DNA from: K189A clade bacterium
Lineage (GTDB): Bacteria > Pseudomonadota > Gammaproteobacteria > Pseudomonadales > Azotimanducaceae
Reading direction: 5' to 3'
Assembly: GCA_902631405.1 (NCBI GenBank)
Contig: CACOYI010000001.1
Location: 19,812 to 83,811 of the forward strand
Length of the DNA: 64,000 bases
Shown piece after piece: positions 19,646-29,758 of the stretch; positions within the stretch are counted from its first letter, which is position 1, and every line of letters starts with the position of its first letter. The position numbers and the translations under genes are program-made. The notes below the pieces were generated by a model. That model was not told the DNA's origin, did not search any database, and saw nothing but the letters and a program-made list of their open reading frames with translations.

Positions 19646-20923
19646 ATGATGCTCGAGCATGGGACACCGGAAGAATTGGGCCTTAGTTCCAGTCGACTTG
19701 ATCGCGTAACAGATTGGCTTAACCAACAAGTTGAATCCGAACGATTAGCTGGTGCGAGTACAATGATTTGTCGAAATGGGAGAATAGGCTATCTCGAAAG
19801 TGCGGGCCAATCTGATCTAGAAAATGGAAAGCCTTTTGATGCGAGTACTATTGTTCGTATTTTCTCCATGACTAAACCAATTACTTCCGTAGCTGCCATG
19901 ATGTTGTATGAGGAGGGTCGCTATCAGCTGGACGATCCGGTTGCCAAGTATTTGCCGGAATTTACGGACACTAAAGTTTGGAAGGGAGAAGGTTCGCTGG
20001 AAAATGTGGAAGATCAAACTAGTCCAATGTTAGTAAAGCATTTGTTCATGCACACTTCCGGTCTAACGTACGGGTTTATGAACGCAAATGTGGTTGATCA
20101 GGAGCACCGTAATCAGAAAATAGAATTTCCTGGGACGGCGGGTACGTTAGAAGAGTTAGTAAAAAGGTTGGCTGGTATTCCTTTAATTGCGCAACCCGGA
20201 ACCCGGTGGAACTACAGCGTATCGACAGATGTCTTAGGTCGCTTGGTGGAGGTCTGGTCTGGATTGTCATTAGAAGCGTTCTTCAAGGAGCGAATTCTCG
20301 AGCCGTTAGGTATGCATGACACGGGTTTTTCGGTCACAAAAGGAAATAGGGATCGATTTGCTTCTCTATACTCACCGCTTTCAGGCGCAGATATGAGTAA
20401 TGTTGGTAAAAAATCTGTCTCAGATTCTCGACAGATGAAACCGGGACTCAAGCTTCAAGAGTCAGCTGCAACAAGCCGGTATTTGAAGCCCACAAAACTC
20501 TTTTCTGGTGGTGGAGGTTTAACAGGAACGATTGGAGACTATGCTCGCTTCTGTCAAATGCTACTCAACGGTGGCGAGCTAGACGGGGAAAGGCTCCTAA
20601 GCCCAATTACCGTTAACTACATGCGCTCTAATCAGTTACCTGACAACGCCGATATGGCGGCAATGGGGCAGCCTGTTTGGAGTGAGACCAGCTATGATGG
20701 AATAGGTTTCGGTTTGGGTTTCGCTGTTGTAATCGATCCTCCGAAGGCGTCAATAATAACGTCCGTGGGTGAGCATCATTGGGGTGGGGCGGCAAGCACT
20801 TTTTTCTGGATAGATCCCCAGGAGGATTTGTTCGTAGTGTTCTTTACTCAGCTAATGCCCTCTTCGTCCTATCCTATTAGACGCGAGCTCAGAACAAGGG
20901 TCTACCAGGCAATCGTAGAATAA
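19646..20923 (+). CDS. Serine hydrolase / beta-lactamase class C family (esterase-like)
   Basis: IVRIFSMTKPITSVAAMMLYEEGRYQLDDPVAKYLPEF (SxxK), KHLFMHTSGLTYG, WNYSVSTDVLGRLVEVWSG, HHWGGAASTFFWIDP; start moved to 19646 because the ORF track start lies in the terminator. Confidence 0.93.
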   Translation: MMLEHGTPEELGLSSSRLDRVTDWLNQQVESERLAGASTMICRNGRIGYLESAGQSDLENGKPFDASTIVRIFSMTKPITSVAAMMLYEEGRYQLDDPVAKYLPEFTDTKVWKGEGSLENVEDQTSPMLVKHLFMHTSGLTYGFMNANVVDQEHRNQKIEFPGTAGTLEELVKRLAGIPLIAQPGTRWNYSVSTDVLGRLVEVWSGLSLEAFFKERILEPLGMHDTGFSVTKGNRDRFASLYSPLSGADMSNVGKKSVSDSRQMKPGLKLQESAATSRYLKPTKLFSGGGGLTGTIGDYARFCQMLLNGGELDGERLLSPITVNYMRSNQLPDNADMAAMGQPVWSETSYDGIGFGLGFAVVIDPPKASIITSVGEHHWGGAASTFFWIDPQEDLFVVFFTQLMPSSSYPIRRELRTRVYQAIVE

Positions 20924-20934
20924 GGGCTCAGAAA

Positions 20935-21888
20935 ATGGATTTAGAAACGTTTCAAAAGCACGAGCTACACTTAGCGTGGGGAGACCTCCATGAAGCGGGA
21001 TTTAAGGTCAATGGAAGAAGCAACTCTGAAATTTTGGGCTCTTTGGACACCGAGGGTGATCGTCAATATCACCCCTGTCCAGAGAGCTTCCGTAGGGAGG
21101 AGGTGACTTCAGGAATTGTTAAAAGCTTCAAAGATTGGAGCGAAAGTTCGGTTTTTAAAGGAACCCGACGAAATATTTCAGTCTACCTGCCGAATATGGT
21201 TTCGCGCCCTGTCGATGGGATGAGGTTAATTGTTTGTAATGATGGTCCTGGGTATAGGTCTCGCAATGGAGCTATTCGGGCGACTCAGGTCCTTGATAAT
21301 CTGATTCATGATCAGGAAATCCCGCCAACTGCGGCTGTGTTTATCACGCCAGGTTTGCCTGAGGGCATTGATAACCCAGAGGAAGGCAAGCGGTCTGATG
21401 AGAAAGCAATGCGGCAGCGCAGTATAGAATACGATACCTGTAATGGAGACTATTTGAGCTTCTTGGTAGATGAGGCTCTGCCATTCGTGGAGAAGGAGAC
21501 GGGGCTGTCTTTTTCTAAAGATCCGAGCCACAAAATTATCTGCGGAATATCGAGTGGCGGTATATGTGCCTTCAACGCGGCTTGGCATGGCCCCGAACAG
21601 TTCGGTTGCGTGATTAGCCACTGTGGATCGTTTACGAATATTCGGGGGGGGCATAACTATCCCTACCTTATTCGAAGCACACCTCGAAAACCTATTAAGG
21701 TTTTTTTGCAGAGCGGCGAGAGAGACGCAGATATAGTCACTGGAAGTTGGGCGTTAGCAAACAAGGACGTGGCAGCCGCTTTGGATTTTGCGGGTTACGA
21801 TTTCAGGTTTGAATTTGGCTCGGGAGGGCATAATCTCAGACACGGCGGTGCGCTTTTTGCTGACACCTTGCGTTGGTTGATTGGATAG
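20935..21888 (+). CDS. Alpha/beta hydrolase-fold esterase (enterochelin-esterase-like)
   Basis: RNISVYLPNMV, IICGISSGGICAFNAAWHGPEQFGCVISHCGSFTNIRGG, FRFEFGSGGHNLRHGGALF. Confidence 0.88.
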   Translation: MDLETFQKHELHLAWGDLHEAGFKVNGRSNSEILGSLDTEGDRQYHPCPESFRREEVTSGIVKSFKDWSESSVFKGTRRNISVYLPNMVSRPVDGMRLIVCNDGPGYRSRNGAIRATQVLDNLIHDQEIPPTAAVFITPGLPEGIDNPEEGKRSDEKAMRQRSIEYDTCNGDYLSFLVDEALPFVEKETGLSFSKDPSHKIICGISSGGICAFNAAWHGPEQFGCVISHCGSFTNIRGGHNYPYLIRSTPRKPIKVFLQSGERDADIVTGSWALANKDVAAALDFAGYDFRFEFGSGGHNLRHGGALFADTLRWLIG

Positions 21889-21907
21889 TTTTATAGGTGG
21901 GTATTAG

Positions 21908-22663
21908 ATGATTTCAATAGATAAAAAAAATAATGTAGCGACCTTAACCTTTCAAAGACCCGAAGCCTTGAACGCTTTTAATGAAGAGATGTTTGATTCT
22001 GTCGCAGATGCTCTTTTAAATACCGCTGAAGAAGATGATGTAAAAGTCCTTATTATTACGGGAGCCGGAAGAGCATTCTCCGCGGGTTTGGATCTCACCA
22101 CTGTCGGAGCAAAAGGAGCTGCGCCAAAACATGGTTTCCCCGGTATGTTTGAAGCGTTTATTGATTATCCAAAGCCAATATTGCTCGCTATCAATGGAAT
22201 TGGTGTTGGCTTCGGTTGCACGATTTGTGGACTGGCAGATTTGGTATTTATGGCAGAGAGTGCACGGCTGAAGTGTCCTTTTACATCACTGGGTTTGTCA
22301 GCAGAGGCGGGCAGTACAATCACATTCCCAGGGTTAATGGGGCATCAGGCGGCAACTTGGGCCCTGATGAGCTCGGAATGGCTGGATGCTGAATCTTGCA
22401 AGCAATCTGGATTGGTCTTTTCGGTTTGTCCAGATGATGCATTGTTATCGATTGTTTCAAGACATGCTGACATCCTGGCAGAAAAACCTCTGTCATCCCT
22501 GATAACCAATAAAGAACTTTTAATGGCTCCTAAAAGAGACGCCTTAAGGGAGGTAAATGAGGTCGAGACAGTCGCGATTAGCAGTCTGATGGGCGGCCCT
22601 GCTAACTTGGAAGCGATTGCTGCTTTTAAAGAAAAAAGACAGGCGGACTTTAGCACTCTCTAA
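21908..22663 (+). CDS. Enoyl-CoA hydratase/isomerase family (crotonase)
   Basis: VATLTFQRPEALNAFNEEMFDSV, VLIITGAGRAFSAGLDL, KPILLAINGIGVGFGCTICGLADLVFMAESARL. Confidence 0.93.
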   Translation: MISIDKKNNVATLTFQRPEALNAFNEEMFDSVADALLNTAEEDDVKVLIITGAGRAFSAGLDLTTVGAKGAAPKHGFPGMFEAFIDYPKPILLAINGIGVGFGCTICGLADLVFMAESARLKCPFTSLGLSAEAGSTITFPGLMGHQAATWALMSSEWLDAESCKQSGLVFSVCPDDALLSIVSRHADILAEKPLSSLITNKELLMAPKRDALREVNEVETVAISSLMGGPANLEAIAAFKEKRQADFSTL

Positions 22664-23391
22664 ATTTCGGTATTTAGATTTTCGTTGCTAGCAATCGTGG
22701 CACCGTTTTTACGGTATTGCGCCTTTCGCTCTGCACTCCACTTATCTATCTCGTCTTTTGGAACACCATAGCTGAGGCCTCTCTCTACTCCTGGTCGAGC
22801 GCGAACGCGCTCAACCCATTTGGGCACTTCAGGATACTGGGTGATGTCGATTTTGCTCCATTTGTACCCACGAACCCATGGATAGATGCTTATGTCTGCG
22901 ATCGTAAAGTTATCTCCGCAGACCCACTCATGTTTTTTCAACTGGTTTGCCAAGACAGACATCAGTCTTAAAGCCTCTTTGTTGAACCTTTCAAGTGGAT
23001 GCTCTTTTTTGAGGGGGTCGACGTCATCCATATAGCGAGTGTAGCTCAGCTTATTCCCAAAATTGGGTCCAACGTTTGCTGCTTGCCAATAGACCCAAGG
23101 AATTACGTCCCAACGCGCTTCATCTAATGGAAGTAAAGGGGATGGGTATTTTTCTCCTAAGTACTGAAGAATGGCGCAACTCTCCATAACGGATCGCTCG
23201 CCATCGATGAGCACGGGTATTTTCTGATTTGGATTCTTTGTGGTGAATTCGTTAGTGAATTGTTCGCCCTTTGATAAGTCGATGGATCTAACCTTCATCT
23301 CAGGCATCTTGATGCCAGCTTCAATCAGTTCTTCCACCATGATGTTAACCTTCCAGCCGTTCGGTGTGGCAGCCGTCCACAATTCCATCAT
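22660..23391 (-). CDS. Glutathione S-transferase (YfcG/GstB-like)
   Basis: MELWTAATPNGWKVNIMVEELIEAGI, NPNQKIPVLIDGERSVMESCAILQYLGEKYPSPLLP, FTIADISIYPWVRGY. Confidence 0.92.
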   Translation of the reverse strand: MMELWTAATPNGWKVNIMVEELIEAGIKMPEMKVRSIDLSKGEQFTNEFTTKNPNQKIPVLIDGERSVMESCAILQYLGEKYPSPLLPLDEARWDVIPWVYWQAANVGPNFGNKLSYTRYMDDVDPLKKEHPLERFNKEALRLMSVLANQLKKHEWVCGDNFTIADISIYPWVRGYKWSKIDITQYPEVPKWVERVRARPGVERGLSYGVPKDEIDKWSAERKAQYRKNGATIASNENLNTEI

Positions 23392-23476
23392 GATTTATCC
23401 TCTTCGATCCTATAACGACTTTTACAGGGTAACTAATTCCGGTAAGTTTCTACAGAGTAATTAGGGGAGATAATCG

Positions 23477-24517
23477 GTGGCAAATTCAAAAATTATGGAA
23501 GATCCAAGAATAGATCCCAGGATTAAGGCGGTCTTCGGCGAGATGGATTTTAGTGGCATGACACCCGATGCTGAGAGTCGACAGGAGTTGGTAGACAAAG
23601 CGAACTCAGATGAGAGCAAGGCTGCCCAAGAGATGTTAAAAGCCTTTTTAGATATGGCAGATACAGAAGAGGTGGCCTCTTTTAAAGGCCTGTCTTTCTC
23701 TGAGCATACGTTTATTTCAAGTCCTGATAACAATGAAATAAATGTCCGATTTGTTCGACCCGAGGGCTCTGAATTGGTCCCATGTGTTTACTACATTCAT
23801 GGTGGTGGAATGGCGACGCTCTCTTGTTATGACGGTAATTACAGAGCCTGGGCTCGAGTAATAGCGGCGCAGGGGGTGGCGGTTGCGATGGTTGATTTTC
23901 GAAATTGCATAAGCCCATCCAGTGCTCCTGAAGTGGCTCCATTTCCTGCTGGCTTAAATGACTGCGTTTCGGGATTAGAGTGGCTGGTTAAAGAGGCTGA
24001 GGCGTTAAAAATTGACAAGGCTCATATTATAGTCGCGGGAGAAAGTGGAGGTGGGAATCTCACGATTGCCACCGGATTGAAACTGAAGCAGGACGGAAAG
24101 CTTTCTCTCATCCGCGGTTTGTACTCATTGTGTCCCTACATAGCGGGCTTTTGGCCCTTGCCTGAAAATCCATCATCAATCGAGAATAATGGCATTTTGT
24201 TGGACTTGCACAACAATTACGGGCGTCTTGGCTATGGGATCGAGGAATATGAGAAAAAAAATCCTTTAGCTTGGCCTGGCTTCGCGTCAGTGAACGATGT
24301 AAGCGGTTTGGTTCCGACCATCATTAGTGTTAATGAGTGTGACCCTCTAAGAGATGAGGGAGTTAATTTCTATCGTTTATTGCTCCGAGCCGGTGTTCAA
24401 GCTCGATGTCGTCAAGTCATGGGGACTATCCACGGTACCGAAATTTTCCCATCTACGTGCCCTGATATCTCTAGGGACACGGCTGCAGATATTGCAAATT
24501 TTTGTAAGAGCATCTGA
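23477..24517 (+). CDS. Alpha/beta hydrolase, HSL/acetyl-esterase family (GTG start)
   Basis: YYIHGGGMATLSCYDGNYRAWARVIAAQGVAVAMVDFRN, IIVAGESGGGNLTIATGLKL, ISVNECDPLRDEGVNFYRLLLRAGV. Confidence 0.92.
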   Translation: MANSKIMEDPRIDPRIKAVFGEMDFSGMTPDAESRQELVDKANSDESKAAQEMLKAFLDMADTEEVASFKGLSFSEHTFISSPDNNEINVRFVRPEGSELVPCVYYIHGGGMATLSCYDGNYRAWARVIAAQGVAVAMVDFRNCISPSSAPEVAPFPAGLNDCVSGLEWLVKEAEALKIDKAHIIVAGESGGGNLTIATGLKLKQDGKLSLIRGLYSLCPYIAGFWPLPENPSSIENNGILLDLHNNYGRLGYGIEEYEKKNPLAWPGFASVNDVSGLVPTIISVNECDPLRDEGVNFYRLLLRAGVQARCRQVMGTIHGTEIFPSTCPDISRDTAADIANFCKSI

Positions 24518-24528
24518 GATATTAGAAG

Positions 24529-24864
24529 TTACCAGTTCTTCCTGGAGGCAATTTTGCGCGCAGCCTGAAATGTCTCGTTCCTAAGTCTTTCCAGTCGAGC
24601 ATTGAGATTTTTGAACTGGAGGGGCTCCGACTCTTCTAAGTGCTTGGCTAATATTAGATCGGAGAAAGTATCCTCTCCACCAAAGCAACCCAAAACACTT
24701 GTAGCGCCAGACAAGTTGTTGGTCTCTATTTGTTCGAGAGATCGGGAGAACATCAAGATCCAATAGCGCTCGTCCGTTTCTTCAAGCAGTCCAATGATGC
24801 GCCGAGCTAAAAAGCTAAGTTCTCTGAAATCTTCTTCTAATGACGACAAGGGTGGTTTCTTCAC
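24529..24864 (-). CDS. Hypothetical protein, 111 aa
   Basis: Fills the gap between genes; soluble-looking sequence FRELSFLARRIIGLLEETDERYW...GCFGGEDTFSDLILAKHLE; no confident family. Confidence 0.65.
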   Translation of the reverse strand: MKKPPLSSLEEDFRELSFLARRIIGLLEETDERYWILMFSRSLEQIETNNLSGATSVLGCFGGEDTFSDLILAKHLEESEPLQFKNLNARLERLRNETFQAARKIASRKNW

Positions 24865-24944
24865 ACTTTTTTTCTGGGGGAGCGATGTTAAATTAAATCG
24901 ACGAGGATTGATAAAAATTTAGAGAAATTAGGGGGAGGGGATTA

Positions 24945-25736
24945 GTGAGAGAAAATACGTCATTAAAGGCTTGGAAAGAAGATAAACAAACAGTCGGTTG
25001 TTGGTTGAGTATGGCGAATGCTTACTCTGCAGAAGCGCTCGCAAGCGCTGGATTTGATTGGGTTTGTGTCGATATGCAGCATGGCATCATCGATTACACG
25101 GATTTAGCCTATATGTTGCCGGCTATCTCAACGTCTGCTGCTACTCCGTTGGTTAGAGTCCCATGGAACGAGCCGTACGAAATAATGAAGGTGCTGGACG
25201 CTGGAGCCTATGGCGTGATTGTTCCTATGATCAACAATAGAGAAGAGGCAGAACAAGCGGTTATGGCATGCAGATATCCTCCCGATGGCTTCAGATCTTT
25301 CGGGCCTATTCGAGCGGCCTTATATGGTGGAAAGGGCTACTCGGTTGAAGCTAATGATCAGATTGCTTGTATCGCCATGATAGAGACGGCAGAAGGTAGA
25401 GAAAAGGCGGAGGAGATCATCACTACACCAGGTCTTGACGCTGTATACATAGGCCCAGCCGATCTGGCCTTATCCATGGGTCTCCCAGCAATGGGAGACC
25501 AGCCGCAGGAGGAGCACCTGGAGGAAGTGAAGAGGCTATTAGCACTTTGTAAAAAGCATAAAGTTGCCGCAGGAATTCACACTGGCGGGATCGAATATAC
25601 ACAAAAATATCTCGAGCTTGGTTTTAACTTTGCCGCATTAGGAAGTGACTCAGGCCATATGATGAAAAATGCGGTTAAGGAACTGTCCTTAGCGAAAGGT
25701 ATAACTCAAGCAAAAAGGGAGAGCACAGGTTACTAG
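24945..25736 (+). CDS. HpcH/HpaI aldolase family protein
   Basis: VGCWLSMANAYSAEALASAGFDWVCVDMQHGIIDY, LVRVPWNEPYEIMKVLDAGAYGVIVPMINNREEAEQAV, IAMIETAEG, VYIGPADLALSMG. Confidence 0.95.
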   Translation: MRENTSLKAWKEDKQTVGCWLSMANAYSAEALASAGFDWVCVDMQHGIIDYTDLAYMLPAISTSAATPLVRVPWNEPYEIMKVLDAGAYGVIVPMINNREEAEQAVMACRYPPDGFRSFGPIRAALYGGKGYSVEANDQIACIAMIETAEGREKAEEIITTPGLDAVYIGPADLALSMGLPAMGDQPQEEHLEEVKRLLALCKKHKVAAGIHTGGIEYTQKYLELGFNFAALGSDSGHMMKNAVKELSLAKGITQAKRESTGY

Positions 25737-25764
25737 TGGGAATTTTATCAAATAGGAGCGCCTC

Positions 25765-26448
25765 TTGGGCGTCGTGATAGCAGGGCTTCTCTTGCTTTTA
25801 TTCTTTGCTCCCACCTTGTGGGTGAAGTGGGCGATGAAGAAGCATAGTCGGCCAAAAGCCTCTATGCCCGGCTCCGGCGGAGAGTTAGCGAAACATTTGG
25901 TCAAGCGATTTGGCTTGGACGGAGTATCTGTCGAGACGACTGAGCAGGGCGATCACTACGACCCAGAGACCAAAACAGTAAGGCTGACAGAGTCGAATTT
26001 CTCTGCCCGGTCCCTAACCGCGGTCGCAATCGCGGCTCATGAGGTGGGACACGCCATTCAGCACCAACAGGGAGACCCGCGGATGTCGGCGAGAACTCAT
26101 CTCGCTACGCTTGCGAATAAACTGGCCAGAGTAAGTTCCGCAATGATTTGGGCTGCGCCATTAGTTGGCCTCTTGTTGCGGCACCCTGTTCCACTTTCAG
26201 TAACGTTTGCGATCGGCTTATCTGGTCTAATTACAAGAATGTTGCTTCATCTAATCACGCTCCCCTTGGAATGGGACGCAAGTTTTGGGAAAGCTCTTCC
26301 AGTATTGAACGAGGGTAAATATGTGGACGAATCCGATCAAAAAGCGGTTAAGCAAATATTAAGGGCCGCGGCCTTTACTTATGTTGCGGCCGCCTTTGCT
26401 GACGTCTTGAATTTGTGGCGATGGGCCACGTTGTTGATAAAGAGATAA
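25765..26448 (+). CDS. Neutral zinc metallopeptidase, YugP-like membrane protein
   Basis: VAIAAHEVGHAIQHQQGDPRMSARTHLATLAN (HExxH); YDPETKTVRLTESNFSARSLTA; hydrophobic N-terminus. Confidence 0.88.
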   Translation: MGVVIAGLLLLLFFAPTLWVKWAMKKHSRPKASMPGSGGELAKHLVKRFGLDGVSVETTEQGDHYDPETKTVRLTESNFSARSLTAVAIAAHEVGHAIQHQQGDPRMSARTHLATLANKLARVSSAMIWAAPLVGLLLRHPVPLSVTFAIGLSGLITRMLLHLITLPLEWDASFGKALPVLNEGKYVDESDQKAVKQILRAAAFTYVAAAFADVLNLWRWATLLIKR

Positions 26449-26470
26449 GCAAAAAAACTAGAGGATTGTT

Positions 26471-27241
26471 TTGCGCATAGTTAGCTGGAATGTAAATGGA
26501 CTGAGGGCTTGTGCCAAGAAAGGGTTTTTGGACGTCTTGAACACCAACAATATTGATGTTCTCTGCCTTCAAGAAGTTCGAGCTTTTCCGGAACAGTTAA
26601 CCAAAGAAGTCTTAGAACCAGAAGGTTGGCATGCGGTGTTCTCTTCAGCGGAACGTCCCGGTTACAGCGGTGTTGCCATATATAGCAAGAAAAAGCCGAC
26701 TAAGGTTATAAACAGTCTAGGGGTAAAGAAGTTTGATGAAGAAGGGAGGTTCTTGGTAGCGAAATTTGGAAGATTGTCGGTAGCAAGTATCTATTTCCCG
26801 AATGGCAGCGGCAAAGAGCGTGATAACAGCCGTGTCCCTTATAAGCTGGATTTTTGTGATCAGGTGTTACAGCACATAAAACAGCTCGAAAAAACAGGCC
26901 CGGTTTTAGTAACTGGAGACTACAACACAGCGCATCATGAAATAGATATCGCGCGCCCCAAGTCAAACAAGAACTCAAGTGGTTTTCTTTTAATTGAGAG
27001 AGAAGTACTCAGTAATTGGGAAAAAGAAGGATGGATTGATACGTTTCGTTCTCTTCATCCGAATGAGCCAGATCACTATACTTGGTGGAGACAATTTGGT
27101 GGTATGAGAGAGGCCAATGTGGGTTGGCGGATTGACTATATAATGGCTTCCAAGTCAGCGGCAAAAAGAATTAAAGATGCGTTCATCTGGCCCAATATTC
27201 TGGGTTCAGACCATTGTCCGATTGGTGTGGATATAGACTAG
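26471..27241 (+). CDS. xth: Exodeoxyribonuclease III
   Basis: MRIVSWNVNGLRACAKKGFLDVLNTNNIDVLCLQEVRA, VLVTGDYNTAHHEIDIARPK, NVGWRIDYIMAS, GSDHCPIGVDID. Confidence 0.95.
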   Translation: MRIVSWNVNGLRACAKKGFLDVLNTNNIDVLCLQEVRAFPEQLTKEVLEPEGWHAVFSSAERPGYSGVAIYSKKKPTKVINSLGVKKFDEEGRFLVAKFGRLSVASIYFPNGSGKERDNSRVPYKLDFCDQVLQHIKQLEKTGPVLVTGDYNTAHHEIDIARPKSNKNSSGFLLIEREVLSNWEKEGWIDTFRSLHPNEPDHYTWWRQFGGMREANVGWRIDYIMASKSAAKRIKDAFIWPNILGSDHCPIGVDID

Positions 27242-27272
27242 TCGAAAAAATTAGCGGTATTGGGAGAGAATA

Positions 27273-28688
27273 ATGGCGGAAATGTTTCCAAAGCATCCGA
27301 ATCTTGTTGGTGGGTATGAACCCCTATTGATGGAGTGTGATGTTCACGACATGCGGGTAGAGGGTGAGGTTCCCTCAGCTTTGAGCGGCAGTTTTTACCG
27401 TAATGGGCCTAATCCTCAATTTGCTCCTCGGGGTGGTTATCATTTGTTCGGCGGAGATGGGATGATCCACGCTTTCCATATCGAAAACGGGAAGATTAGT
27501 TATAGGAACCGTTGGGCACGCACTAAAAAGTGGCATCTTGAAAGGAACGCAGGACGGGCACTATTCAATCCGTTTGATCCCTCGAAACAAGATCCATCAG
27601 TTTCTGGTGTGGTCACTGACGGCCTCGCAAATACCAACATAGTCTGGCACGCAGGCAGGTTATTGGCTCTCGAAGAAGGGCACGCCCCATTTGAGCTCGA
27701 CCCGCATACATTAGAATCCAAGGGCTGTTACACCTATGGAGGCAAGCTTAAAGGCCCGATGACGGCGCATCCAAAGATAGATTACGAAAGTGGGGAGATG
27801 TTGTTCTTTGGGTACAACGCAGACGGAGGAATTTCTCCAGCTATGACTTTTAATGTAGTCGATCGAGCAGGAACATTGGTTCGCAGTGAGTCTTTCGAAG
27901 CACCCTATGCCTCTATGGTTCACGATTTTATGGTGACTAGTGACTATATTCTGTTTCCCATTATGCCGCTCACAGGTTCAATCGAAAGGGCGATGTCTGG
28001 TCTTCCTGTCTATGCGTGGGAGCCTGACAAATCAGTGCATGTTGGCGTGATGCCGAGGAATGGAAGCGTCAATGACATGAGATGGTTCACGGGAGAAGCT
28101 GCCTATGTATTTCATCCAATGAATTCGTTCTCAATCGGAGAGACCATATATTGTGACGTTTGCGAATACCCACAAGCCCCGTTGTTTCCGTTTGCAGATG
28201 GCTCACCAGGAGATCCTAAGAAAGCCAACGCCAACCTTGTTCGTTGGACTTTTGACTTGTCAGCCCAGACGGATACTTATAAAAGACAGCAGCTCGATGA
28301 CCTTGATACCGAGTTTCCAAGACTTGATGAGCGCAGGACGGGACTCAATTATCGCTATGGTTTCATGGCAGCGGACTCCAAACCAAAGAATCGAGTGGGT
28401 GGATTCGATATGCTATGTAGAGTCGATTTGGGAAACGGAACGCGAGATGTGTATGAGGCAGGGCCAGGCGTTGCCGTTAGTGAACCGGTATTTGTGCCTC
28501 GAACAGAAGATTCAGCGGAGGGCGATGGTTTTCTCCTTGCGTATACATATGATGCGAACCGTCGTGCAAGTAATCTGCTAATTTTTGATGCACTTGATTT
28601 ACAGTCGGGACCAATTGCGAATGGTTATTTGGACCACCGCATACCCTTCGGTTTTCACGGAAACTGGAGGGAAAAAGCGATCTCCTAA
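27273..28688 (+). CDS. Carotenoid oxygenase / lignostilbene dioxygenase family
   Basis: VPSALSGSFYRNGPNPQF, GDGMIHAFHI; four metal-binding His contexts MTAHPKID, MVHDFMVT, VFHPMNSF, FGFHGNW. Confidence 0.95.
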   Translation: MAEMFPKHPNLVGGYEPLLMECDVHDMRVEGEVPSALSGSFYRNGPNPQFAPRGGYHLFGGDGMIHAFHIENGKISYRNRWARTKKWHLERNAGRALFNPFDPSKQDPSVSGVVTDGLANTNIVWHAGRLLALEEGHAPFELDPHTLESKGCYTYGGKLKGPMTAHPKIDYESGEMLFFGYNADGGISPAMTFNVVDRAGTLVRSESFEAPYASMVHDFMVTSDYILFPIMPLTGSIERAMSGLPVYAWEPDKSVHVGVMPRNGSVNDMRWFTGEAAYVFHPMNSFSIGETIYCDVCEYPQAPLFPFADGSPGDPKKANANLVRWTFDLSAQTDTYKRQQLDDLDTEFPRLDERRTGLNYRYGFMAADSKPKNRVGGFDMLCRVDLGNGTRDVYEAGPGVAVSEPVFVPRTEDSAEGDGFLLAYTYDANRRASNLLIFDALDLQSGPIANGYLDHRIPFGFHGNWREKAIS

Positions 28689-29758
28689 ACCTCTACAGAT
28701 ATAGTCTTTATCAGTGCAAATATTGTTTGTCCGGTTTGAAGATTCATATCCTGCAGTGAACTATTCGTTATTCTCGCGGCCAGACTTTGTCCGCCAATGT
28801 CGATGATGACGACCGACGAAAAGCCGTCTGGATACTCGTTTATTTCAACTAGATGACCAGAAAGACAATTTCTGATGCTGATCTTATCAGGTTGTTCTGA
28901 AGCGAGTATCACGTCTCTAGCCAAAACGAAAATATTCGTTTTTTCGCCTCTCTCGAGATCAGCAGATATTGGCGCCACGATGACTTCGTCTGCCAAGCTC
29001 AACCTCGTTAGCCCTCGGTCTCTTTGGTGATCTAAGACGGTTACCGACAAAACAGAACCCTCTAACGATTCTGCGTTATTTGCGAGGTCTGCCAAACCAC
29101 GAACAAAAACTGATTGAGTTGGTCTGGGAGGAGAGATCACATTTTTTGAAATCACCATCGTCTCTTCGCAATACCTGCCTATGTCCGGAAGATGATGGCT
29201 CACTAGGATGGTAATTTTGTTGTTTGTCTTTGTGAGTTCGCTGATGAACTTAAGGATTTTTGATTTGAGCCGATCTTCCAATTCGGTTGTGGGTTCGTCT
29301 AGTAGCAAAACGTCCGGGTCGCTCAAAATAGATCGAGCTATAGAGACTCTTTTTATTTGACCACCTGATAGCTGTTCAGGTTTCTTCTCGAGGATCCGGT
29401 CAATCTCGAGATTTTCGACAACTGCCTTCATGTCGACAGAACACGAATCACTGAGAGTCCTCTCTTCTGCAAAAAGGAGGTTCTCTTTCACTGTTAAATG
29501 TGGGAAGAGGCGATTTTCCTGGAACACGGTGCTTGTGGATCTTCGCTGGCTCGGCGCTATGTATGAATGATCTTGCCAAATGTCTTGTTTGAATTTTATT
29601 TCTCCATCGGCCGGAACAATTCCAGCTAAGGCGTGCAGAAAAGTTGTTTTCCCAGATCCGCTAGGGCCAATCAGCCCGTAAAGAACCCCCGGCTTTAAAT
29701 CGACCTTAGCCCTAAAAGAAAACGAGCCCCTGGAACAGGTGATTTGTGCGATCAGCAT
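28685..29758 (-). CDS. modC: Molybdate ABC transporter ATP-binding protein
   Basis: Walker A GLIGPSGSGKTTFLHALAG, LSGGQIKRVSIARSIL, DVLLLDEPTTELEDR; C-terminal MOP/TOBE-like region; 1-nt overlap with modB. Confidence 0.88.
   Translation of the reverse strand: MLIAQITCSRGSFSFRAKVDLKPGVLYGLIGPSGSGKTTFLHALAGIVPADGEIKFKQDIWQDHSYIAPSQRRSTSTVFQENRLFPHLTVKENLLFAEERTLSDSCSVDMKAVVENLEIDRILEKKPEQLSGGQIKRVSIARSILSDPDVLLLDEPTTELEDRLKSKILKFISELTKTNNKITILVSHHLPDIGRYCEETMVISKNVISPPRPTQSVFVRGLADLANNAESLEGSVLSVTVLDHQRDRGLTRLSLADEVIVAPISADLERGEKTNIFVLARDVILASEQPDKISIRNCLSGHLVEINEYPDGFSSVVIIDIGGQSLAARITNSSLQDMNLQTGQTIFALIKTISVEV

Noticed and set aside
25479-25500. GGTCTCCCA-GCAA-TGGGAGACC perfect 9-bp hairpin
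   Set aside because: In the middle of the HpcH/HpaI aldolase CDS (GLPAMGD codons), with no U-tract or junction nearby; likely coincidental.
26360-26410. GGCCGC/GCGGCC inverted repeat near the end of the YugP-like gene
   Set aside because: Explained by Ala-rich codons (RAAAFTYVAAAFAD).
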